A stretch of 64,000 nt of DNA from Bacteroidaceae bacterium (lineage in GTDB: Bacteria; Bacteroidota; Bacteroidia; Bacteroidales; Bacteroidaceae), in NCBI GenBank assembly GCA_017416805.1, contig JAFQBB010000050.1, positions 1 to 64,000 of the forward strand. The letters run 5' to 3'. Position numbers and translations under genes: made by a program. Below are positions 35,593 through 43,898 of the stretch, one piece after another (the first letter of the stretch is position 1; each line of letters opens with the position of its first letter). The notes beneath the pieces are model-generated. The model saw only the letters and a list, made by a program, of their open reading frames with translations. It had not been told where the DNA came from and made no database searches.

Positions 35593-37007
35593 AGAGTGCT
35601 ATTCTCCAAATTGACAGTTAACAAATCCATGTCAATATCCGGTATTATCACATCGGCAAGCTTATCTTTAACAAGGAATCCCATGTAAAGTGGAATCGTA
35701 AGTACTTCTCCCACACGCCCTACATTGTATTTCCCAAGTTTGACGGCATTATTGACATGATAAACATTTTTGTTTCTCAAAACAGTTGTCAGACTTTTAG
35801 CCTTGCCAGACTTTGATTTGACCTCAAGTATGACACATTCACCCTTATAACGCACAAGGAAGTCCAACTCAAGACCGCTATCTTTATGAAAATAGTACAG
35901 CTTCTGTCCGGACTTGCATAGGAAATCCGCCACAAGATTTTCAAATATGGCCCCCTTGTATCCTAAAAGGTTACCTTTGAGGATATCCGCTTGAGTGCCA
36001 TAGTCAAGCATCGCTACGAGAAGGCCAATATCTGTGGTGTACAACTTGAAGCAATCTTTGATGGAATTTCCCTCAAGTGGCAATTCTGTAATTTGTGTAT
36101 TATAACATCTCTGAACTAATCCAGCATCTTCAAGCCATTGGATACTACCGATGTATTGTGATGATCTTCCTCCCTTACGCACCATTGAATATTGGAATTT
36201 CTTATTTTCCTTCGCCAATTGTTTTGGAATAGATTCAAAACATTCGCGAATACGGGATTTGTCAGTATCGTCTGCATACTTAACCATATCTTCCTCATAT
36301 TCAGCAATGAGTTTTCGTTGAACATTATATACCTGTTCAATATTCTTAGTTTCAAGAAACTTATTCACAACTTCCGGCAACCCTCCAACAACAACATATC
36401 TGTGCAGAAGTTCCATCATTACCTTGTGAACCCCATCAGGAACTACATTTTCATTATCAAAGCATGACTTTACGGCATCAATAACCGAATCGTTTATTCC
36501 ATTTGCCCACAAGAACTCCTCAAAATCCAGTGGATACATATTAACTACAGTCTCATACCCAACAGGGACAGAATCCTGCCCTTCCTCTGACCTCCTCTGG
36601 CTTTTACCATATCCTTTTACGCCCAAAAGAGAACCAGTGGCAATGATGTCAAAACGACGATCCATTTGAAATGATTTCAAAGCTGTCCGAGCCTCCTTAC
36701 ATTCTTGGATCTCATCAAAAATAATACAAGTCTTCCCCTTAACGAATCGACTGCCTGGAATTAAAGCTGATAAGTTAAGAATAATAGTATCAACATCCAC
36801 ATTTCCAGTAAAAGCAGACTTTTTGTCCGGCTCAAGAATGAAGTTCATATAAACTACGTTCTCATAATTCTCTCTTGCGAATTTCCGGACAATGTATGTC
36901 TTTCCACACTGACGAATACCTTTTATCACAAGTGGTTTTTTGCCTTCCGACTTCTTCCATTCGGCTAGGATTGTCTCTATTTTCCTTTTAAGCATTGTGG
37001 CTTTCAT
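35589..37007 (-). CDS. AAA_14/DUF4143 ATPase
   Basis: A 472-residue protein. Walker A is KGIRQCGKTYIVRKF (about 29-43), Walker B TCIIFDEIQECKEAR (about 92-105), sensor-like IIATGSLLG. The C-terminal DUF4143 nuclease-like domain has FDVLVRYKGECVILEVKSKSGKAKS in the form LELDFLVRYKGE...LEVKSKSG, a PD-(D/E)XK-like ELDFLV...LEVKS pattern (about 390-420). Such proteins are widespread in Bacteroidetes with unproven roles, perhaps defence or toxin-like. Its place inside a glycan operon, coupled by ATGA to the glycosyltransferase, is odd. The coding text is A/T-rich compared with the housekeeping genes, suggesting transfer. Confidence 0.82.
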   Translation of the reverse strand: MKATMLKRKIETILAEWKKSEGKKPLVIKGIRQCGKTYIVRKFARENYENVVYMNFILEPDKKSAFTGNVDVDTIILNLSALIPGSRFVKGKTCIIFDEIQECKEARTALKSFQMDRRFDIIATGSLLGVKGYGKSQRRSEEGQDSVPVGYETVVNMYPLDFEEFLWANGINDSVIDAVKSCFDNENVVPDGVHKVMMELLHRYVVVGGLPEVVNKFLETKNIEQVYNVQRKLIAEYEEDMVKYADDTDKSRIRECFESIPKQLAKENKKFQYSMVRKGGRSSQYIGSIQWLEDAGLVQRCYNTQITELPLEGNSIKDCFKLYTTDIGLLVAMLDYGTQADILKGNLLGYKGAIFENLVADFLCKSGQKLYYFHKDSGLELDFLVRYKGECVILEVKSKSGKAKSLTTVLRNKNVYHVNNAVKLGKYNVGRVGEVLTIPLYMGFLVKDKLADVIIPDIDMDLLTVNLENSTL

Positions 37008-37056
37008 TTTATTCCGATGGCAAAATTACATTTTTCAAACGAATAAACAAGGTCAT

Positions 37057-38214
37057 CTAACACTTTTTCGAACGAATAATAGAGTTTGGGTACATTTTCC
37101 CAAACGAGGCTAAACTACTTGCTACACTATCGCGATTGGTGGTATAGAGCTGTTCATCGTAACCTTCGGTCATGGCATTGGATATGAGTGTGGTTAAATA
37201 TCCATTATCGCTTTGCAAAAGATTAATATCTAAGCATCTCTCTGGACAGCCGATGTTAGCATAAAAAGCCTGTATCTTGTCGTCCCATGAAAAAGCTACA
37301 GTAGGAATTTTCAATGAATAGGAGCAAATGGAAGTGTGAAGTCTGCTACTGACGATAAAAGACATGCAAGATAGTAGTGTGACGAATGAACTTCCTTTCA
37401 TGGTGTTCGAGGGATAAAGCACGCAATCCTCAGCAGATAGATTCAGTCTTTTTAATATTTCCTTTACTGTCAGCATATCACGTAGTACTCCATTAGTAAA
37501 GAATTTACATTCATATCCTTTTGAACTGATAGCTTTGTAAATAGTAACATATACATCAATAGGGTCAACAGTCTCTTTATAATAAGGAATGAGAGATTTT
37601 TCTGATATTACATTGATGCCAACAACTTCAGACTTCTCATTGCGTTTTATGTTGTAACAATCGCTACACCATACAGCCGTATCACTTACCCATGTTGCCT
37701 TGCAGAACGAATCCTTGGAGATCAAGAATTGATTGATGTCTGAAACTCTTTCTCGCGCAGTAATTGATATTACTTGTTGAGATGAGAGAGCATACTTCAA
37801 ATATTCTCCTTTTTGGCCATCATAAGCATTACCCGCCAGTCCTACAGCATTGTATGCTATGGGAATTCTCATTTGCTCGGCAATTTTTGTTATTCTGTAG
37901 ATGTTTTGACTGCAATTACTGATGGCCATATTAATGATTTGGCCGCCTGCAAACAAAATGAGGTCTTTACCTCTAAATGATGACTCGAAGTAACCGTTAA
38001 TAGTTTCTTCTGTATCCCTTCTTATAAAGTACGGAACAATCTTTCTTTCAATCTTTCCGCATATACCTGAATATTTGAAGGCATAACGTGCATCAATATC
38101 TACAACAGACGGATGATGCCCATTCTTTTTCAGCATCCAACAAACGGTATCAGTCAATATTTTATCACCAATATTGGTTACAGCATAGAAAGATACAACG
38201 GCTATTTTCATCAT
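37057..38214 (-). CDS. Polysaccharide pyruvyltransferase family protein
   Basis: A 385-residue protein. MKIAVVSFYAVTNIGDKILTDTV and SFIVSSRLHTSICSYSLKIPTVAFSWDDKIQAFYANI are the signatures of the PS_pyruv_trans family (CsaB/WcaK-like); the His of SSRLHTS is the usual catalytic residue. It would transfer pyruvate from PEP to form a ketal on a sugar, placing a negative charge on the glycan. It is 16 bp downstream of the CitE-like gene and 49 bp upstream of the DUF4143 ATPase. Cytosolic, acting on lipid- or nucleotide-linked sugar. Confidence 0.88.
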   Translation of the reverse strand: MMKIAVVSFYAVTNIGDKILTDTVCWMLKKNGHHPSVVDIDARYAFKYSGICGKIERKIVPYFIRRDTEETINGYFESSFRGKDLILFAGGQIINMAISNCSQNIYRITKIAEQMRIPIAYNAVGLAGNAYDGQKGEYLKYALSSQQVISITARERVSDINQFLISKDSFCKATWVSDTAVWCSDCYNIKRNEKSEVVGINVISEKSLIPYYKETVDPIDVYVTIYKAISSKGYECKFFTNGVLRDMLTVKEILKRLNLSAEDCVLYPSNTMKGSSFVTLLSCMSFIVSSRLHTSICSYSLKIPTVAFSWDDKIQAFYANIGCPERCLDINLLQSDNGYLTTLISNAMTEGYDEQLYTTNRDSVASSLASFGKMYPNSIIRSKKC

Positions 38215-38230
38215 TCATTATCCTCTTTTA

Positions 38231-39130
38231 TCAATTCGCTACAGCATTTTTCTGGGCTATCATAGCCTGTTTCCTCAGTATGTTTTCTGCCATCTTGACC
38301 ATGGGAGGTCCTATGAACTTTCCATCTTTGACTGCAACACCTTTCCCTTCGCGTTTAGCTTCTTCTGCCAATTGAATCATCTCTTTTGCCCAAATAACTT
38401 CTTCTTCTGTAGGGGAATAATACAGATGAACTAAAGGTAATTCTTTCGGATTAAGAACCAACATACCTTCAAAACCTAATGTCTTGCTCAATTTGAGATT
38501 CTTCTCCAAATCTTCAAGGTCATGAACACGGATGTGGACGGTATCAATAGGTAGAACATTGCAACTACGGGCTGCCGCACTAATCATGTTACGTGCCATC
38601 ATGATACTGACACCTTCAAGGTCATGCTTCCCTTGAAGATCGGTCACATAATCCTCGCAACCGAAAGCTACAGCAACCACCCTGGTACAAGCACTGCATA
38701 TCTCCTTGATGTTTACCACAGCACCGGTAGTCTCTATCAAAGGTATAATTTTGAATGTACCTATCGGATACCCCTTTTCATATTCAATAGTCTCAAGCAG
38801 TTTGCCGAAGAAATAGACATCTTCAGCTTTGGTGGATTTGGGATACATGAATCCTGCTATACCATCGATGGTCAACTGATACACATCTTTCAACAATTCC
38901 CCACTCTCACGGTCGTTGACGCGAGGGAAAAGCAGTTTCCCATTCAAGTCGGTACGCTGAGCAAAGGCTTTGATATTATCACGTGAACGTTGCTTGTCGG
39001 GATAAGGGACAGAGTCTTCTATATCCAGCAAAAGGACATCTGCATCCCTACGAACGGCACTTTCCAACAATTTCTCATTATGCGCAGGCACAAACATCAG
39101 GCTGCGCATCAGGTATGTTTCATTCATCAT
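38231..39130 (-). CDS. HpcH/HpaI (CitE-like) CoA-ester lyase, malyl-CoA-lyase type
   Basis: A 299-residue TIM-barrel protein. RSLMFVPAHNEKLLESAVRRDADVLLLDIEDSVP is the start of CitE-like lyases. Metal ligands are likely the Glu in IPLIETTGAV and the Asp in GCEDYVTDL. FEGMLVLNPKELPLVH follows the usual pattern. Relatives join or split acetyl- or propionyl-CoA with glyoxylate (malyl-CoA, methylmalyl-CoA) or cut citramalyl-CoA. Its ATG overlaps the MaoC gene stop (39127-39130), so the two are made together. Finding the pair inside a glycan operon suggests it makes an acyl group for a sugar. No citrate lyase subunits are nearby. Confidence 0.85.
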   Translation of the reverse strand: MMNETYLMRSLMFVPAHNEKLLESAVRRDADVLLLDIEDSVPYPDKQRSRDNIKAFAQRTDLNGKLLFPRVNDRESGELLKDVYQLTIDGIAGFMYPKSTKAEDVYFFGKLLETIEYEKGYPIGTFKIIPLIETTGAVVNIKEICSACTRVVAVAFGCEDYVTDLQGKHDLEGVSIMMARNMISAAARSCNVLPIDTVHIRVHDLEDLEKNLKLSKTLGFEGMLVLNPKELPLVHLYYSPTEEEVIWAKEMIQLAEEAKREGKGVAVKDGKFIGPPMVKMAENILRKQAMIAQKNAVAN

Positions 39131-39588
39131 AAATCCCTCTTTTTGACCAGTACATGACGTCGGAATGAGAGTACATCCACCCCATTCTGATTATATGCAA
39201 TCGATTCTACATAAACGACCCCTCTGTCCTGCTTCGATTTTGATTCACGCTTATCCAATATTTTTGTACGCACATAGATGGTATCGTTGACAAAAACAGG
39301 ATTCAGATGTTTTACCTCTTCATATCCCAAATTGGCAATGGCTTTTCCACTTATATCAGGTACGGTAATACCTACAGCCAAAGAAAAAACGAGTGTCCCC
39401 ACAACCAATATCTTTCCATGCTGGTTCTTTCCTGCATAATCGATATTGGTATGTACAGGATGATGATTCATTGTCATCAGACTGAAAAAGTTGTTATCAC
39501 TTTCAAAGATTGTTTTTGATAGTGAATGTTTGATTTCTGAACCTACTTCAAATTCTTCAAAATAAAGCCCTAATACGGATTGAGTCAT
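39127..39588 (-). CDS. MaoC-like hydratase, mesaconyl-CoA-hydratase-like subgroup
   Basis: A 153-residue hot-dog protein. FEEFEVGSEIKHSLSKTIFESDNNFFSLMTMNHHPVHTNIDYA holds the active-site His. The usual MaoC Asp (D-x4-H) is replaced by Asn in LMTMNHHPVH, a form I associate with MaoC proteins paired with CitE-like lyases. ANLGYEEVKHLNPVFVNDTIYVRTKILDKRESKSKQDRG is also typical of that subgroup. It would hydrate or dehydrate a branched C4-C5 acyl-CoA such as mesaconyl-/methylmalyl-CoA. It is coupled to the lyase gene by ATGA and lies 5 bp from the NeuD-like gene. Confidence 0.83.
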   Translation of the reverse strand: MTQSVLGLYFEEFEVGSEIKHSLSKTIFESDNNFFSLMTMNHHPVHTNIDYAGKNQHGKILVVGTLVFSLAVGITVPDISGKAIANLGYEEVKHLNPVFVNDTIYVRTKILDKRESKSKQDRGVVYVESIAYNQNGVDVLSFRRHVLVKKRDL

Positions 39589-39593
39589 CTTTT

Positions 39594-40283
39594 CTATCTC
39601 TTATTTGATGTAAAGACAAGCTTGTTTTCTATCTCCTCTTCACTATATTGTTTAATAATTATATTGTCAGAAGGAACTATGTATTTTGAGAAATCGGGCA
39701 TATTCCTCTTTACAGCAGTACAAGCTCCAATAATACACTTACGACCTATATGAGTGTCATCAAATACAGTCGAATGTAGTCCTACAAATGATTGTTCACC
39801 AATCGTACAGCCACCTGCTAAAATAGAGTGGGCTCCAAAAAAGCAATGTGAACCCACTATACAACTTGCCCCAATAAGAGTTCCTTGCATAATGGCTATA
39901 TTAGAACCCATTACCGTATCATTCTGAATAACCACATGATCATGAATCCAAATATTATCTCCCGTTATTTCACTTCTAACCACAGCTAAAGGTGAAATAA
40001 GATTAGCCATTCTGAATCCTCGCCCCTTACAATATTCGTAAAGGTTCTTACGATCGCGGTTCAAATGATTCCATAGCAAGGATATGAAAAGGCTGAATTC
40101 TTTTCCACAAACTTCCTGCCCAAGTTCCTCCAATACATAAACGGGTAACCCCAAAAAAATCTCTTCTTTCTTATATGCTTTGTTGACCGCAAAACCGAGG
40201 ACATTGAACAAATCATGAGATTTTATGAATGAATAAGCTAAACGTGCATTGGCACCCGTACCCACAATAATCACATTTTTCAT
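39594..40283 (-). CDS. NeuD/PglD-like sugar O- or N-acyltransferase
   Basis: A 229-residue protein. The N-terminal Rossmann-like part (KNVIIVGTGANARLAYSFI) is followed by a left-handed beta-helix from about 95 with hexapeptide repeats (ITGDNIWIHDHVVIQNDTVMGSNIAI, CTIGEQSFVG, HIGRKCIIG). The likely catalytic His lies in WIHDHVVI. This domain order is that of NeuD and PglD, which acylate sialic acid or amino sugars from acyl-CoA. Here the acyl-CoA could come from the MaoC/CitE pair in the same operon. Substrate is inferred from context only. Confidence 0.82.
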   Translation of the reverse strand: MKNVIIVGTGANARLAYSFIKSHDLFNVLGFAVNKAYKKEEIFLGLPVYVLEELGQEVCGKEFSLFISLLWNHLNRDRKNLYEYCKGRGFRMANLISPLAVVRSEITGDNIWIHDHVVIQNDTVMGSNIAIMQGTLIGASCIVGSHCFFGAHSILAGGCTIGEQSFVGLHSTVFDDTHIGRKCIIGACTAVKRNMPDFSKYIVPSDNIIIKQYSEEEIENKLVFTSNKR

Positions 40284-40298
40284 ATCCTTATTATTATA

Positions 40299-41498
40299 TC
40301 ATTCGACTACTATTTTAACAAAATTGTCCATCTCTGCTATGACGTGGAACATTTGTTCCATATCATCATACTTCAAGATGAATTCACCTATACAGTCTTG
40401 TGCATCACGGAATCTGTGGACACTATCTCCCATCTTTATATCAGTCACCCACTCCACCAAGTGTTTGTTCTTGAATTCCTCATCAAATTCTATGCGTACA
40501 AAACGACCAGTTTCATTGGAATGTACCATATAATTGGACCAAAATCCTGTAGGAAGCACTTGTTTCAGGTCGGAACAGTCCTCGCCCATAGCTGCTTTTA
40601 TGACATAAGTAACCATGTTGACACCTGTTGCATATTCTGTCACCTGAGGTATAAGACTACCTCCCGAACGGGCACCCAATTCAAGCAGATAAACTTTATC
40701 ATCTTGACCAACGATGGCTTCCACATTGTATGCATTGCTTTTCATCTTCAACAATGTCATCAACCGTTGAAGTTGTTGTTCAAGGTCTTCAATGTATCTG
40801 TAATCCATCTGAAATGGCCAACATTCACCAAGAGGAGCAAAGTCCTTTTCACATGTGGAATCGTAAAACTCATTTCCCAAACAATGGAATACTAATTTTC
40901 CATCCACAGAGAAAGCATCTCCGGATATCTGATGACCTTTCTTTACGATAAACTCTTCTATCAAGAAACGTTTGCCACGGGAATAATGCAGGGCATCTTC
41001 AACGAAAACTCTCAGTTGAGATTTGTTCGTCATTTTGTTGATTCCCTTACTTCCCGAAGAGTCCACAGGCTTGACCATCACAGGAAGACGAAACTCATCT
41101 ATATGCTCCAATGCCTCCTCGTACGTGATGAATCCCATCGCCTTGGGAGAATTGAAACCATGCTTCTGCAAGAAGTCACGGAAGAGGTCCTTGTTGGAAA
41201 GTATCTCCACCGACTTGTACGGAGAGGTGGGCAGACCCAATTTCTCGCACACATAGGCCGCTGTGGGTGCGGCAGGATCCGAAGCATAAGCCACAACCCC
41301 ATCCACTTGCAGTTCACGAGCCAATGACAACACAGCTTCCTTGTCCGTGGTACTCACATTGTGGTATTCATGGGCATACCGATGGCCGGGATTCTCGGGC
41401 AGATAATCACACGTAATCACATAGTAGCCCAATCTCACCGCCTCCTTGATCGCATATACCTGATAGAGCGAACCGCCCAACATCAATATCTTTTTCAT
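40299..41498 (-). CDS. ATP-grasp ligase
   Basis: A 399-residue ATP-grasp enzyme. KKILMLGGSLYQVYAIKEAVRLGYYVITCDY is the preATP-grasp Rossmann part. LPVMVKPVDSSGSKGINKM is the ATP-binding loop, KRFLIEEFIVKKGHQISGDAF and YLLELGARSGGSLIP carry the metal-binding acidic residues. Such enzymes join a carboxylate to an amine. In glycan loci they often attach amino acids or other acids to amino sugars. Its stop overlaps nothing, but its ATG overlaps the preceding aminotransferase stop at 41495-41498 (ATGA). Confidence 0.83.
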   Translation of the reverse strand: MKKILMLGGSLYQVYAIKEAVRLGYYVITCDYLPENPGHRYAHEYHNVSTTDKEAVLSLARELQVDGVVAYASDPAAPTAAYVCEKLGLPTSPYKSVEILSNKDLFRDFLQKHGFNSPKAMGFITYEEALEHIDEFRLPVMVKPVDSSGSKGINKMTNKSQLRVFVEDALHYSRGKRFLIEEFIVKKGHQISGDAFSVDGKLVFHCLGNEFYDSTCEKDFAPLGECWPFQMDYRYIEDLEQQLQRLMTLLKMKSNAYNVEAIVGQDDKVYLLELGARSGGSLIPQVTEYATGVNMVTYVIKAAMGEDCSDLKQVLPTGFWSNYMVHSNETGRFVRIEFDEEFKNKHLVEWVTDIKMGDSVHRFRDAQDCIGEFILKYDDMEQMFHVIAEMDNFVKIVVE

Positions 41499-42655
41499 CG
41501 CTGCAATGTTTTGACAAATAAACCTATCCGACGGATACCTTCCTCTATTTTTGTTTCATCTAAAGTGAATGCCATGCGCACATAGTCATCACACACTTTT
41601 CCGTAACTGATACCGGGTACCACCGCCACGTGTGCGTGTTGCAGCAGGCTGACGGCAAATTCCTCCGACTTCATTCCTGTAGCTGAAATATTTACCATTA
41701 GGTAAAATGTAGCTTCGGGAGTAGAACAGGACAATAGGGGGATGCTGCTTATGCCTTCAACCAATACATCTCGTCGTTTATTGAAAATGGAAAGCATATT
41801 TTTTGTATATTCCTTTCCACCTTTGAGTGCTTCGATAGCAGCATACTGTGAAGGAAGAGGAGTACAAGCCGCTACATTCTCTTGAAGTTTGGTCATGGCT
41901 GACACCAGTTCCGAAGGAGCAAGTACATATCCCACACGCCACCCAGTCATACAAAATTCTTTGGAAAGACTGTTTATCAACACTGTGCGTTCGCGCATAC
42001 CTTCTATGGATACAATACTACGAAATTCCTTGCCGTCATATATTAAGCATTTATAAACTTCATCGGATATGATCACCAAATTGTGTTTCTTGGCCAATGC
42101 AGCCAATAACTCTACTTTATGCCAAGGTATAATCTTACCGGAAGGATTGGATGGGGTATTGATGATAATGGCTTTGGTCTTAGGAGTAATGGCACTCTCA
42201 ATATCTTTCACATCAAATGATAAATCCGCAGAGCTTTCGACTATAACGGGTACACCCTGACACATACTCACCATTTGGACGTAATTGACATAATATGGGG
42301 CAGGGATAATCACCTCATCGCCCGGATTCAACAGGCAAAGCAGGCTTAGGTAAAGTCCCTCCATGGCGCCCACCGTCACAATGATTTCATCTTGTGGATT
42401 ATAGGCATACCCCTCTGTCTCAAGGTAGTAATGACTGATGGTCTCACGTAATTCAAGAAGTCCAGCATTTTGCGAATACCGGGTTCTTCCTTCCTGTATG
42501 GCACGGCAACCAGCATCCTTGATTGCTTGGTGAGGATGCACATCGGGATCGCCCAACGTGAAGTCTATTACATCACTGTATTCTTTGGCCATATTGAACA
42601 ACTTTCTTGTGAGCGAAGGTTGTATGGCCTGTGTTGTCTGTGAGAGTGTTATCAT
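41495..42655 (-). CDS. Class I/II PLP-dependent aminotransferase (aspartate-aminotransferase fold)
   Basis: A 386-residue enzyme. VIDFTLGDPDVHPHQAIKDA, IIINTPSNPSGKIIPWHKVE and the PLP lysine in INSLSKEFCMTGWRVGYVLAP (Lys near 234) are the fold I signatures. The Arg in DDYVRMAF binds the substrate carboxylate. It transfers an amino group to a keto acid. Inside this operon it may supply an unusual amino acid to the ATP-grasp ligase, whose ATG overlaps its stop. It lies 9 bp downstream of the DegT gene. Confidence 0.87.
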   Translation of the reverse strand: MITLSQTTQAIQPSLTRKLFNMAKEYSDVIDFTLGDPDVHPHQAIKDAGCRAIQEGRTRYSQNAGLLELRETISHYYLETEGYAYNPQDEIIVTVGAMEGLYLSLLCLLNPGDEVIIPAPYYVNYVQMVSMCQGVPVIVESSADLSFDVKDIESAITPKTKAIIINTPSNPSGKIIPWHKVELLAALAKKHNLVIISDEVYKCLIYDGKEFRSIVSIEGMRERTVLINSLSKEFCMTGWRVGYVLAPSELVSAMTKLQENVAACTPLPSQYAAIEALKGGKEYTKNMLSIFNKRRDVLVEGISSIPLLSCSTPEATFYLMVNISATGMKSEEFAVSLLQHAHVAVVPGISYGKVCDDYVRMAFTLDETKIEEGIRRIGLFVKTLQR

Positions 42656-42664
42656 ATATACTCC

Positions 42665-43771
42665 TTATTTCACAATCAAATTCAAAATTCTCTCCACATC
42701 CTCTCTACTCAGTTCGTGGTGCATAGGAAGACAGATAACGCTATCCGCAAGTTTGTGCGCATTAGGCAAGTTTTCGGGACAGGCACTCTTCAATCCACGA
42801 TAAGTGGTGAATGTACTTATCAGCGGATAAAAATACCGACGGCCAAGTACACCCTGCTCCTTCATCTTGAAATAGAGTTCATCGCGGGTCATACCATACA
42901 ACTTCTCATCCACGAAAATAGGGAAGTAGGCATAATTATGCCTTACTCCAGAAATGTCATCCATAAAACGAATACCGAGTACATCTCTCAAGGTTTCGCG
43001 GTACTGTAAAGCGACCTGACGACGTGACTCGATGGCGGCATCCACTTGACGGAGATTAAGGAGGCCGTAAGCAGCACGCATCTCGTCCATCTTACTGTTG
43101 ATACCAGGAGCCACAACCTCTGTCTCTCCAGCAAAGCCGAAGTTTTTCAGGTAGTCAATATGCTTCTTGGTCTGTTCGTCATGCATCACTAAGGCACCAC
43201 CCTCGATGGTGTTATAGACTTTGGTGGCATGAAAACTCAAAGTGGACATCTCACCCTCAGTAAGTATGCTTTTCCCTTTAATGTCCACTCCAAAAGCGTG
43301 CGCCGCATCATACACAACCTTCAAGCCATACTTGTCTGCTATCTTCTGAATGCGACGAGTATCACACGGAGTGCCATAGACATGTACGGGCATGATAGCG
43401 GTGGTACGAGGGGTGATGGCTGCTTCTATTTTTTCTGGGTCGATGTTTCCAGTTGCGAGGTCGACATCCACAAAGACGGGCTTGATACCGTTCCACCAAA
43501 GTGAGTGCGTAGTAGCCACAAAACTGTAAGGAGTAGTGATTACTTCACCCGTGATATGAAGTGCTTGAAGAGCTGTTATCAAGGGCAGAGTCCCATTGGT
43601 AAACAGGCTGATAAACGGCACTTTCAGATAAGTTGCCAATTCCTTCTCTAATTGTTTGTGGAAACTTCCGTTGTTGGTAATCCATTTGCTATCCCATATC
43701 TCTTGGAGCAACGTGTGAAATTCTTCCAAATTAGGAAGCAAAGGCGAGGTAACTGTTATTCTTTTCGTATC
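42665..43771 (-). CDS. DegT/DnrJ/EryC1/StrS sugar aminotransferase
   Basis: About 368 residues from the ATG at 43771 (DTKRITVTSPLLPNLEEF). A frame open from 43804 is excluded by the promoter at 43802-43833, which would start transcription near 43795. SLFTNGTLPLITALQAL, PVHVYGTPCDTRRIQKIADKYGLKVVYDAAHAFG and the PLP lysine in SFHATKVYNTIEGGALV are the family hallmarks. It aminates a keto-sugar nucleotide; the required dehydratase is not in this window. As first gene of the nine-gene operon it probably sets the identity of the sugar being decorated. Confidence 0.9.
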   Translation of the reverse strand, partial: DTKRITVTSPLLPNLEEFHTLLQEIWDSKWITNNGSFHKQLEKELATYLKVPFISLFTNGTLPLITALQALHITGEVITTPYSFVATTHSLWWNGIKPVFVDVDLATGNIDPEKIEAAITPRTTAIMPVHVYGTPCDTRRIQKIADKYGLKVVYDAAHAFGVDIKGKSILTEGEMSTLSFHATKVYNTIEGGALVMHDEQTKKHIDYLKNFGFAGETEVVAPGINSKMDEMRAAYGLLNLRQVDAAIESRRQVALQYRETLRDVLGIRFMDDISGVRHNYAYFPIFVDEKLYGMTRDELYFKMKEQGVLGRRYFYPLISTFTTYRGLKSACPENLPNAHKLADSVICLPMHHELSREDVERILNLIVK

Positions 43772-43801
43772 CATTTCAGTGGAATGATTTTTAATAGCTT
43801 G

Positions 43802-43833
43802 CAAAAGTACAATTATTCAATGAATTATACAAA
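43802..43833 (-). promoter_or_regulatory. Promoter of the minus-strand glycan operon
   Basis: On the minus strand TTTG (43833-43830), a 20-bp spacer, then TACTTTTG (43809-43802): both elements and spacing match the Bacteroides consensus. It decides the DegT start codon. No UpxY/UpxZ-type antitermination gene or invertible promoter repeats are seen here. Confidence 0.75.
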
Positions 43834-43898
43834 CAATCAGGAGAGTTGTAATCACATCATATTCTCTCTTACTATACTCATTCTGTACTGTATTCTTC

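Noticed and set aside
31497-43804. Classical phase-variable Bacteroides capsule locus
   Set aside because: No UpxY/UpxZ genes, no invertible promoter repeats and the genes point in opposite directions.
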